From contig VSQE01000030.1 in assembly GCA_009775705.1 (NCBI GenBank), positions 1 to 28,892 on the forward strand: DNA of 28,892 nt, in the 5' to 3' direction. This document shows, piece after piece, positions 7,462-14,222 of this stretch (within the stretch, counting starts at the first letter, position 1; the number at the start of each line of letters is the position of its first letter). A program made the translations under genes and the position numbers. Under the pieces are notes generated by a model that saw only the letters and a program-made list of their open reading frames with translations, was not told the origin of the DNA and ran no database searches. The DNA is from Prevotellamassilia sp. (GTDB lineage: Bacteria > Bacteroidota > Bacteroidia > Bacteroidales > Bacteroidaceae).

Positions 7462-9501
7462 ATGGAAAAGAAATATAACCGCACGCTCATCACGGCGGCT
7501 CTGCCATACGCCAACGGCGGAGTTCACATCGGTCATCTGGCCGGAGTGTATGTACCCGCCGACATCTATGCGCGCTATCTGAGACTGCGCGGACAGGAGG
7601 TTCTCTTTGTCTGCGGATCGGACGAACACGGAGTGCCCATCACCATCAGGGCACGCAAGGAAGGCTGTACGCCGCAGGATGTTGTGGACCGCTATCACGC
7701 CATGATAAAGAGCTCGTTCGAGGGCTTCGGCATCTCCTTCGACATCTACAGCCGCACCACCTCGGAGACGCACCGCGAGGTGGCCTCCGACTTCTTCCGC
7801 CGCCTTTACGAGAAGGGCGAGTTTGTGGAGAAGGAGAGCGAGCAGTACTATGACGAGGAGGCCGGTACCTTCCTGGCCGACCGCTATATCACGGGCGAAT
7901 GTCCGCACTGCCATGCCGAAGGGGCCTATGGAGATCAGTGTGAGAAGTGCGGCACGGCACTCTCGCCTACCGAACTGATCAATCCGAAGAGTGCCGTCTC
8001 CGGCTCGAAACCCGTGCTCCGGAAGACGAAACACTGGTATCTGCCGCTCGACCGGCACCAGCAGTGGCTGGAGCCCTGGATTACGCAGGAGCACAAGGAA
8101 TGGCGCCCCAACGTGATGGGACAGTGCAAGAGCTGGTTCGACATGGGCTTGCAGCCGCGTGCCGTGAGCCGCGACCTGGACTGGGGCATCCCCGTGCCTG
8201 TGGAAGGAGCGGAGGGCAAGGTGCTCTATGTCTGGTTCGACGCCCCCATCGGCTATATCTCGAACACGAAGGAGCTGCTTCCCGACACGTGGGAGAAATG
8301 GTGGAAACAGGATGACACCCGGCTGGTACATTTCATCGGCAAGGACAACATCGTTTTCCACTGCATCGTTTTCCCCGCCATGCTGAAAGCCGAGGGCAGC
8401 TATATCCTGCCCGACAACGTGCCGGCCAACGAGTTCCTGAATCTGGAGGACGACAAGATCTCCACCTCGCGCAACTGGGCCATCTGGCTGCACGAGTATC
8501 TGGAGGACTTTCCCGGCAAGCAGGACGTGTTGCGATATGTGCTGACCGCCAATGCGCCGGAGACGAAGGACAACAACTTCACCTGGAAGGATTTCCAGGC
8601 GCGCAACAACAACGAGCTGGTGGCCGTTTACGGCAACTTCGTGAACCGCGCCCTCGTGCTGACGCACAAGTACTATGACGGACAGGTGCCGGCCTGCGGG
8701 GAGCTGACGGACTACGACCGCACGGTCATCGGGGAGTTCAAAGGCGTGAAGGCCGAGGTGGAACGCCTCATCGAGGCTTTCCGCTTCCGCGACGCGCAGA
8801 AGGAGGCCATGAATCTGGCCCGCATAGGCAACAAATATCTGGCCGACTCGGAGCCGTGGAAGGTGGTGAAGACGGATCCCGACCGCGTGAGGACGGTGTT
8901 GTACGTGGCCTTGCAGCTGGTGGCCAACCTCTCGGTAGCCTTTGAGCCGTTCCTGCCTTTCTCTTCGGAGCGTTTGCGCGGAATGCTGAACATGGAACGC
9001 CCCGACTGGAACCGTCTGGGAGCCACGGACCTGCTTTACGAAGGGCACCGGCTGGGCAAGGCCGAACTGCTGTTCGAGAAGATAGAGGACACCGCCGTCG
9101 AGGCGCAGCTGACCCGCCTGGCGGAAATCAGGAAGGCCAACGAGGCTGCGGCCTACAAGGCCCGGCCCGTCCGCGCGGACATCGCTTTCGAGGATTTCGA
9201 GAAGCTGGACATCCGTGTGGGGACGGTGCTGGAGTGCGAGCGGGTGCCGAAGGCGGACAAGCTGTTGCGCTTCCTCATTGCCGACGGACTGGAGAACCGC
9301 ACCATCGTCTCCGGCATAGCCCGCCATTACAAGCCTGAAGAGCTGGTGGGTAGGCAGATCTGTTTCATCGCCAACCTGCCGCCCCGCAAGTTGCGCGGCA
9401 TAGAGAGCCAGGGCATGATCCTCTCGGCCGAGAACTTTGACGGAGGTCTGAGTGTGATCACGCCGGACCGCGAGGTGAAGCCGGGCAGCGAGGTGAAATA
9501 A
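7462..9501 (+). CDS. metG: Methionyl-tRNA synthetase
   Basis: A 679-residue class I synthetase that charges tRNA(Met) in the cytoplasm. The HIGH motif is at residues 22-25 (GGVHIGHLAG), the zinc-binding knuckles are CPHC...CEKC, and the KMSKS motif reads KISTS at 332-336. The C-terminal domain (FEKLDIRVGTVLECERVPKA) is the EMAP/Trbp111-type tRNA-binding fold that dimeric bacterial MetRS enzymes carry. An in-frame extension upstream to 7330 is open, but it overlaps the promoter and is not family-like, so the ATG at 7462 (MEKKYNRTLITAALPYANG) is chosen. It stands alone between two minus-strand accessory genes. Its codon use is GC-rich, as expected of the native genome. Confidence 0.97.
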   Translation: MEKKYNRTLITAALPYANGGVHIGHLAGVYVPADIYARYLRLRGQEVLFVCGSDEHGVPITIRARKEGCTPQDVVDRYHAMIKSSFEGFGISFDIYSRTTSETHREVASDFFRRLYEKGEFVEKESEQYYDEEAGTFLADRYITGECPHCHAEGAYGDQCEKCGTALSPTELINPKSAVSGSKPVLRKTKHWYLPLDRHQQWLEPWITQEHKEWRPNVMGQCKSWFDMGLQPRAVSRDLDWGIPVPVEGAEGKVLYVWFDAPIGYISNTKELLPDTWEKWWKQDDTRLVHFIGKDNIVFHCIVFPAMLKAEGSYILPDNVPANEFLNLEDDKISTSRNWAIWLHEYLEDFPGKQDVLRYVLTANAPETKDNNFTWKDFQARNNNELVAVYGNFVNRALVLTHKYYDGQVPACGELTDYDRTVIGEFKGVKAEVERLIEAFRFRDAQKEAMNLARIGNKYLADSEPWKVVKTDPDRVRTVLYVALQLVANLSVAFEPFLPFSSERLRGMLNMERPDWNRLGATDLLYEGHRLGKAELLFEKIEDTAVEAQLTRLAEIRKANEAAAYKARPVRADIAFEDFEKLDIRVGTVLECERVPKADKLLRFLIADGLENRTIVSGIARHYKPEELVGRQICFIANLPPRKLRGIESQGMILSAENFDGGLSVITPDREVKPGSEVK

Positions 9502-9548
9502 GGAGAGGGGACCGGCTGCGTATCGTATAAAGCCGTCTTCAGTTTCTG

Positions 9549-9600
9549 ATTTCGTCCATGCTTACCCCCTCCGATGGGGAGGAGTAAGCATGGACGAAAT
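9549..9600. repeat. Long perfect inverted repeat (17-base arms)
   Basis: Arm 1, ATTTCGTCCATGCTTAC (9549-9565), is the exact reverse complement of arm 2 (9584-9600). The 18-base centre can form an inner stem CCTCC/GGAGG (9568-9572 with 9578-9582). It lies between the convergent ends of metG and the ATPase gene. No T-run follows on either strand, so it is not a standard intrinsic terminator, although it may still end transcription or stabilise both 3' ends. Confidence 0.85.
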
Positions 9601-9642
9601 ATCATATATAAGTAGTTTGTTGAAATCCAACAACATGTGACA

Positions 9643-10773
9643 TTATATTCCCAACTCCTTTTTTAGCCACACTTTCAATATTGGATCAGGAATGACAACC
9701 CGGCGTTTTTCGATTTCTATAAGTTCTTTTTTGACCAAAGCTCGTTTTACTATACTGACATTGGCCGATGAGCCAAGCTGATATTTATGTATAATCTCTT
9801 GTGTGGTGAATTCACTATGAACACCATCAATGATCGCTCGCAAGAAATTCATCTGATAAGTGGTAAGGCTCTCGGTCTGCTTCTCGAACAATGGGGTGTT
9901 TTGGTCGATAATATCTTGATATGCCGCCTCGAAATCCCGTTCGGTGGCAGTCCCATCCGTATGAATCCATACCAGCCACGCCAATTGCTGCACATAAGAC
10001 GAGTGGTTATCTGCCATTTGGCATATTTTTTCAGCCAACTCTCTTGAAATCAGCTTGCCTGTTACTTCAAACCGACCGCATATATAATCTATCCAATCCG
10101 ATGTACCTATTTTCGGCAGATAAATGGCATCACCGAATTTGTAGAACGGCAGGCTTTTTTTCTCGAACAGTTCATTCATCAAATGCCTTTTACTGCCGAA
10201 CAGACAATAAGACACCGACTTTTGCAGTTGCCACACAGTACGTAGCCGTTTTTGAAACGTTTTGGAATCCTTGAACTCGGCAATCTGCTGGAACTCGTCG
10301 ATACACACAACGATATGACAGTCTTTTTTCTGCGCTATTTTTTCCGGAAGCTGCAAAATCTCATCGACATCGTTATTCTTGGGATTCATCTCAAGCGAAA
10401 TGGAGAAATCGGTCATCGGATCTGTGCCTATTGAAATTTTGGGACTGATACGGGAAAGGAATAGTTTGGTATTTTCCAGCCACTCATCCAATTTAGACGA
10501 TGTTTGTTTGAGGACAGCAGCGGCGAATGTATCATAGAAATCCTTATCACTGCGACACGAGAAAATATCAAGATACACAACTTTCAATTTGTCGGATTGT
10601 GCTAGACGACACGCTTTCTGCACCAAAGAGGTTTTCCCCCAACGACGGGGTGAAATCAATACGGTATTGACACCATGCCGGAAATTCAGTAACAGACGCT
10701 CCGTTTCTTTCTTCCGGTCGGTAAAATTATCTCCCGATGTGGCAACGCCGAATATAAAAGGCTTGTTCTCCAT
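9643..10773 (-). CDS. AAA/STAND-like ATPase of unknown role
   Basis: A 376-residue protein resembles the archaeal-type ATPase_2 families. A P-loop lies at about residues 41-50 (SPRRWGKTSL, lacking the usual first Gly) and a Walker B at about 153-160 (HIVVCIDE). A sensor-like CLFGSKRH segment follows. The C-terminal region (about 295-376: TTQEIIHKYQLGSSANVSIVKRALVKKELI) looks like a winged helix, so it may bind DNA or a protein partner. Many Bacteroidales carry scattered paralogues of such genes; their roles are poorly known. It is a single gene, convergent with metG and divergent from the peptide cluster, and is more AT-rich than metG. No evidence ties it to the cluster beyond adjacency. Confidence 0.75.
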   Translation of the reverse strand: MENKPFIFGVATSGDNFTDRKKETERLLLNFRHGVNTVLISPRRWGKTSLVQKACRLAQSDKLKVVYLDIFSCRSDKDFYDTFAAAVLKQTSSKLDEWLENTKLFLSRISPKISIGTDPMTDFSISLEMNPKNNDVDEILQLPEKIAQKKDCHIVVCIDEFQQIAEFKDSKTFQKRLRTVWQLQKSVSYCLFGSKRHLMNELFEKKSLPFYKFGDAIYLPKIGTSDWIDYICGRFEVTGKLISRELAEKICQMADNHSSYVQQLAWLVWIHTDGTATERDFEAAYQDIIDQNTPLFEKQTESLTTYQMNFLRAIIDGVHSEFTTQEIIHKYQLGSSANVSIVKRALVKKELIEIEKRRVVIPDPILKVWLKKELGI

Positions 10774-10796
10774 AAGCTTTAAATCTTATTCGGGTG

Positions 10797-10835
10797 CAAA
10801 GGTAAGAAATATTGTTATTACTAACAATGTTATTA
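10797..10835 (-). promoter_or_regulatory. ATPase promoter with palindromic operator candidate
   Basis: The minus strand reads TACCTTTG at 10804-10797, a full -7 match, about 24 bases upstream of the ATPase ATG. Immediately upstream, the arms ATTGTTA (10811-10817) and TAACAAT (10822-10828) form a perfect inverted repeat. The octamer TGTTATTA occurs at 10813-10820 and again at 10828-10835. This sits where RNA polymerase would bind, as a repressor site would. Confidence 0.55.
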
Positions 10836-10958
10836 AAAAACTGTTGGTTGAATTAAATTACCGAAATATATTTTACAGATAATAATAAGTAGAGAAATTT
10901 TGTTGTAAAATCTCTAAGTTTTTTGTATTGACGCAATCATAAGTTATAAAAAAATATA

Positions 10959-10966
10959 TATATTTG
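10959..10966 (+). promoter_or_regulatory. Candidate -7 element for the peptide cluster
   Basis: TATATTTG matches TAnnTTTG and lies 13 bases before the ATG at 10980, implying a very short leader. If the second in-frame ATG at 10992 is used, the leader is about 20 bases. No good -33 element is seen. A small palindrome, ATTG-acg-CAAT, lies at 10927-10937. Confidence 0.45.
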
Positions 10967-10979
10967 CAAAAAACAGATT

Positions 10980-12524
10980 ATGGGAAAATTTATGCATGAA
11001 CAATCTTTAATCCCTTCACGTCTGGAGCGTCTTCTTTTCCCTTTGAAGCACACATTACTGTTGAATGTGATTGATCCTTTGCAGTGGTTTTACATGGAAC
11101 CGTTGGTTCATGCCCTGAACCGCTCAGTCGTTGTGCTCTGCCATTTCAGCCTTCGCGAGGTGGGGATTCGCTTACCGCAGGGAGCATATCCTTTGGAATT
11201 AGGCGGCAAGGATGTCTGTTCCTGTTTTGACAGTGAACGGCAGGCGGACGAAGGACAACATGTTTATGCTGATATCGTTTCTGCTTGTTTGGAAACTTTG
11301 CAGCCGACAGGACTTGTAGTTTGCGGCCGCGGTACGAAAGAACGGCAGATGGCTGATTGGGCAAGCCGCAAGGGAGTGAAAGTTATATATTTGGCTCAAG
11401 GTTGTTGTCCCGACAGGACTTTTCCCGATAGTGAGACTGTGCTTGACTGGACCAATCCGGGTTGTTTGTTGTCCGTGTCATCCGATGACAAACGAAATAT
11501 CGTAGGTGTGTGCTTTCGTCACAAATCCCGCGAGAAACGGTCGCAAGTCCAGTTAGACCTTGTAAAAGAATTGTGTGAGACGTTTCCTGCCGCCCGGATA
11601 GGTGTGGTGCAGTCTGACGGTACACTTATCGCCACTGCCGATGATATTCGACTTCGTGCGTTGCCGAACGTCCGCATTCTGCCGGCGGGTTCATGGAAAG
11701 ACCTGCTAAGTCGGGGACGCGTTGTAGTGTCGGACGATGAAGATCTGCTCTCTCAAGCCTCCCTTTCCGGATGTCGCCCGTTGCTTTACGATTGGGATAC
11801 GGGATCGTGCGCGTTATGGCAATGTCCCTTAAACGGCCTGCATGTTCCGGCTTGGGGCGAGGATGCCGCACGGAAGATAGCATGGCGGTGCAATCTTGAA
11901 ATCCCCTATTGTCCCGATGAACAGGCTTGTGGCCGGCTTCACCTCGGGTGCGGCCATAATTTTCTGGACGGCTGGCTCAACACTGATATGTGTGATGGCG
12001 GGGACATCAGGTTTCTCAATGCCGGAAAACCTTATCCCTTTATGGATGAAATATTCGAATATGTTTTCTCCGAACACTTGTTTGAACATCTTTCAATGGA
12101 GGAGGGGCTGACAATGCTTCAGGAGTGTTTTCGTGTACTGAAGCCCGGAGGGCATCTGCGGCTAACTACACCGGATCTTGATTTTCTCATCCGTCTCTAT
12201 GAACATCCGGAGGAGGAATGCCACAAAGAATATATCCGTTGGAGCATAGGCGCCTTCGATGAATCCGTCAAACGTTTTTATGGTGCGGAAGAAATTCCTG
12301 CCATGTTCGTTTTAAACAACTTTATCCGGAGCTGGGGGCACAGGATGGTGTATAATCAACCCGTGTTGAAAAGTATGTTGGAAAAAGTCGGCTTCAAAAA
12401 TGTGCGAATCTGTCGTTCGGGCGAAAGCCATTGGTCGGTTCTCAAAGGTGTGGAGCATCATGGTACGCAAATTCCGTCATCATACAATATTCTGGAGAGC
12501 ATGACGCTTGAAGCCACAAAATAA
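10980..12524 (+). CDS. SAM-dependent methyltransferase with large N-terminal extension
   Basis: A 514-residue protein. The C-terminal part is a class I methyltransferase of the Methyltransf_11 type: motif I LHLGCGHN at 320-327, SEHLFEH at 364-370 and LKPGG at 387-391. HLGCGHNFLDGWLNTD is typical of methyltransferases in bacterial glycan loci. Residues 1 to about 310 are not recognised with confidence; segments such as GLVVCGRGTKERQMADWASRKG and RVVVSDDEDLLSQASLSGCRP vaguely recall the C-terminal half of GT-B glycosyltransferases. It is the first gene of the peptide cluster and ends 40 bases before the precursor. The inferred job is methylating the peptide or its glycan; methylating an unrelated surface sugar is the alternative. 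The start could also be the ATG at 10992. Confidence 0.75.
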   Translation: MGKFMHEQSLIPSRLERLLFPLKHTLLLNVIDPLQWFYMEPLVHALNRSVVVLCHFSLREVGIRLPQGAYPLELGGKDVCSCFDSERQADEGQHVYADIVSACLETLQPTGLVVCGRGTKERQMADWASRKGVKVIYLAQGCCPDRTFPDSETVLDWTNPGCLLSVSSDDKRNIVGVCFRHKSREKRSQVQLDLVKELCETFPAARIGVVQSDGTLIATADDIRLRALPNVRILPAGSWKDLLSRGRVVVSDDEDLLSQASLSGCRPLLYDWDTGSCALWQCPLNGLHVPAWGEDAARKIAWRCNLEIPYCPDEQACGRLHLGCGHNFLDGWLNTDMCDGGDIRFLNAGKPYPFMDEIFEYVFSEHLFEHLSMEEGLTMLQECFRVLKPGGHLRLTTPDLDFLIRLYEHPEEECHKEYIRWSIGAFDESVKRFYGAEEIPAMFVLNNFIRSWGHRMVYNQPVLKSMLEKVGFKNVRICRSGESHWSVLKGVEHHGTQIPSSYNILESMTLEATK

Positions 12525-12564
12525 ACCAAACCATTTTATTATTAATCTTTTAAATTTTTAGACT

Positions 12565-12815
12565 ATGAGTATCGAGAAAAAAGTCTGGAAATCCTCAAGG
12601 CCGGACTTGATGACACATTTGACCTTATGGACGAAGAGGCCATGGACCTGATAGAGGGAGGTTACTGTTCTAACGGATACTGTGGCGGGCCGTATTGCGC
12701 AGGAACCTACTCTCCGGATGATCCGACGACACCTGCCTCCACCCCGACTCCGTCATCTGCTCCGACGTGTGAATGTGGAACGAATTGTCCTTGCAGAACC
12801 TGTGGCTGTAAATAA
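12565..12815 (+). CDS. Double-glycine precursor peptide, leader disrupted by a 1-base frame break
   Basis: The ATG at 12565 begins MSIEKK and then runs out of frame at an A6 tract (12577-12582). One added A (or a -1 ribosomal slip) joins it to the frame that ends at 12815 and gives an 83-residue precursor. The leader would be residues 1-33, including SLEILKAGLDDTFDLMDEE and ending LIEGG, a typical cleavage site for C39 peptidase exporters. The 50-residue core has nine cysteines. Tyr-Cys pairs lie at 34-35, 39-40 and 44-45; CxC pairs lie at 69/71, 75/77 and 80/82. Residues 48-68 form a linker with ten Ser/Thr and six Pro. Without recoding, the only start in the core frame is the ATG at 12627, leaving a 12-residue leader. 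The neighbours are maturation and export genes, which supports the call. Confidence 0.75.
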
Positions 12816-12826
12816 GACAGATTTTC

Positions 12827-12864
12827 CTATGTAAGCGCATGATCTAATATATGCGCTTACATAG
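12827..12864 (+). terminator. Perfect hairpin between precursor and maturase genes
   Basis: CTATGTAAGCGCAT (12827-12840) pairs perfectly with 12851-12864 around a 10-base loop. It begins 12 bases after the precursor stop. No U-run follows, so it probably acts as an attenuator or as a 3'-end stabiliser that lets the precursor be made in excess over its enzymes, a common arrangement in peptide clusters. Confidence 0.7.
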
Positions 12865-12957
12865 CATCTTGTATATTGAGAAAGGAACAGATGTTTGGAC
12901 TATGCGTTCTGCGAGTTGTTGCCAGACAAATCCTGATTGACGGGTAAATATTCGAAT

Positions 12958-14222
12958 ATGAAACAATCGTACTACACATTCACCTTCGCCATAGGCACGG
13001 ACATATTGCTCTATAACGCGATGAGCGGTGCCTTGGCGAAGCTACCGAAAGAAGCGTGGGAGGCGCGTGAGACGGATGTTTCCGTATCCGATGCGTTGAA
13101 AGAGCAAGGTTTTTTTATTGACGAAGACGTGGACGAATTGGCATTGTGCAAATTCAAGTATTATCAAGGCATGTTCGCCCACAAGGACTTCGTGGTGATG
13201 ATTGCCCCCACAATGCAGTGCAACTTTTCCTGTCCTTATTGTTTCGAGGGTGAGCATAAACGGGCAGGGCTGATGGATGACGCTGTTGAGGACGCACTTG
13301 TGGAGGTGATGGTGGCGCACAAGAAAAAAAGATTCACATAACCTGGTATGGAGGAGAACCTCTGCTGGGTTTCAAGAGAATGCTTTCCATAAGCCAACGG
13401 TTGGCGAAAGAAGGAGTGGATTACGATTCCCGTATTCTGACAAACGGCAGTTTGCTGAGTGAAGAGAAGATTGCCCGGTTGGATATTCTGCATCTGGATG
13501 CTGTCCAGATATCTATGGATGGCATTGCCGGTGACCATGACAGGCGCCGATGTTATAAAAACGGCACTCCTTCGTTCCAACATATCATAACCAACCTGTC
13601 TCTATTGCTTAAACGTACTGACGTCAAAGTGAACGTGAAGGTTGCACTCGACAAACAGAATGCCGGCGGTTACAATGAACTGAAAGCATTCCTTTCTGAG
13701 AGATTCCCCTCTTATGTAAAGAGCGGACAATTATACGTCTCATGCAGCCATGTGCTTGACAAGACGGGTTTTGACACATGTGCCACGTGTTATACACGGG
13801 AAGAATTGTTCCGGAACGGTATTGCTTGCCTTGAAGCGGGACAAGAGAATCCTTGGTTCAGCCCGGAGCCCCAACCGGCACGGGCCTGTATGTTCCGGCA
13901 GCCCTTTTCGCTGAATGTAGATTCGGAAGGTTATATGTATCACTGCATGGAACAATTCGGAAATCCCCGCTATCGTATCGGTAACATCAAGAACAAATCC
14001 GTCAACTTTTCCCGTTTGGCACAAGGTATGTTTGCAAAGGATCCCTTTGACGATCCCGAATGCAGAAACTGCAAAGTTCTTCCACTTTGCGGTGGCGGTT
14101 GCCCCATGGACAGACTGAAGCATGCGGAAACCGACGGAAAAGAACCTGACTATTGCAGCATTTATCGGGGACATATAGAACAACTGATACCTTACATGTA
14201 CAAATCTTATAAGAAAAAATGA
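12958..14222 (+). pseudogene. Radical SAM/SPASM peptide maturase, split by a 1-base frameshift
   Basis: The first part (ATG at 12958, MKQSYYTFTF) holds the radical SAM cluster motif CNFSCPYC, with Cys88, Cys92 and Cys95, after the PTMQ strand. The frame ends at TAA 13339-13341. The second frame ends at 14222 and holds the SPASM region: CMEQFGNPRYRIGN, then CRNCKVLPLCGGGCPMDRL and a late DYCSIYRGH. Joining the two at the A-run 13324-13330 (one extra A, or a -1 slip) restores KKIHITWYGGEPLLGF, whose GGE motif binds SAM. The repaired protein would be about 421 residues, normal for SPASM maturases that crosslink Cys or other side chains in precursor peptides. It follows the precursor and overlaps the next gene by ATGA. 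An earlier in-frame TTG at 12937 is less likely as the start. Confidence 0.85.

Noticed and set aside
7420..9327. A 635-residue minus-strand open frame
   Set aside because: It is the antisense shadow of metG and shows no recognisable motif.
12627..12815. Precursor starting at the internal ATG 12627 as the true gene
   Set aside because: It would leave only 12 leader residues. The upstream frame gives a typical leader if one A is added, so the frame-break reading is preferred, although the short form cannot be fully excluded.
12577..13330. Canonical programmed -1 frameshifting as a firm explanation for the two A-tract breaks
   Set aside because: In the zero frame the tracts do not form the classical A_AAA_AAG heptamer, and a third break in the exporter needs the opposite shift. 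It is kept only as one option among several.
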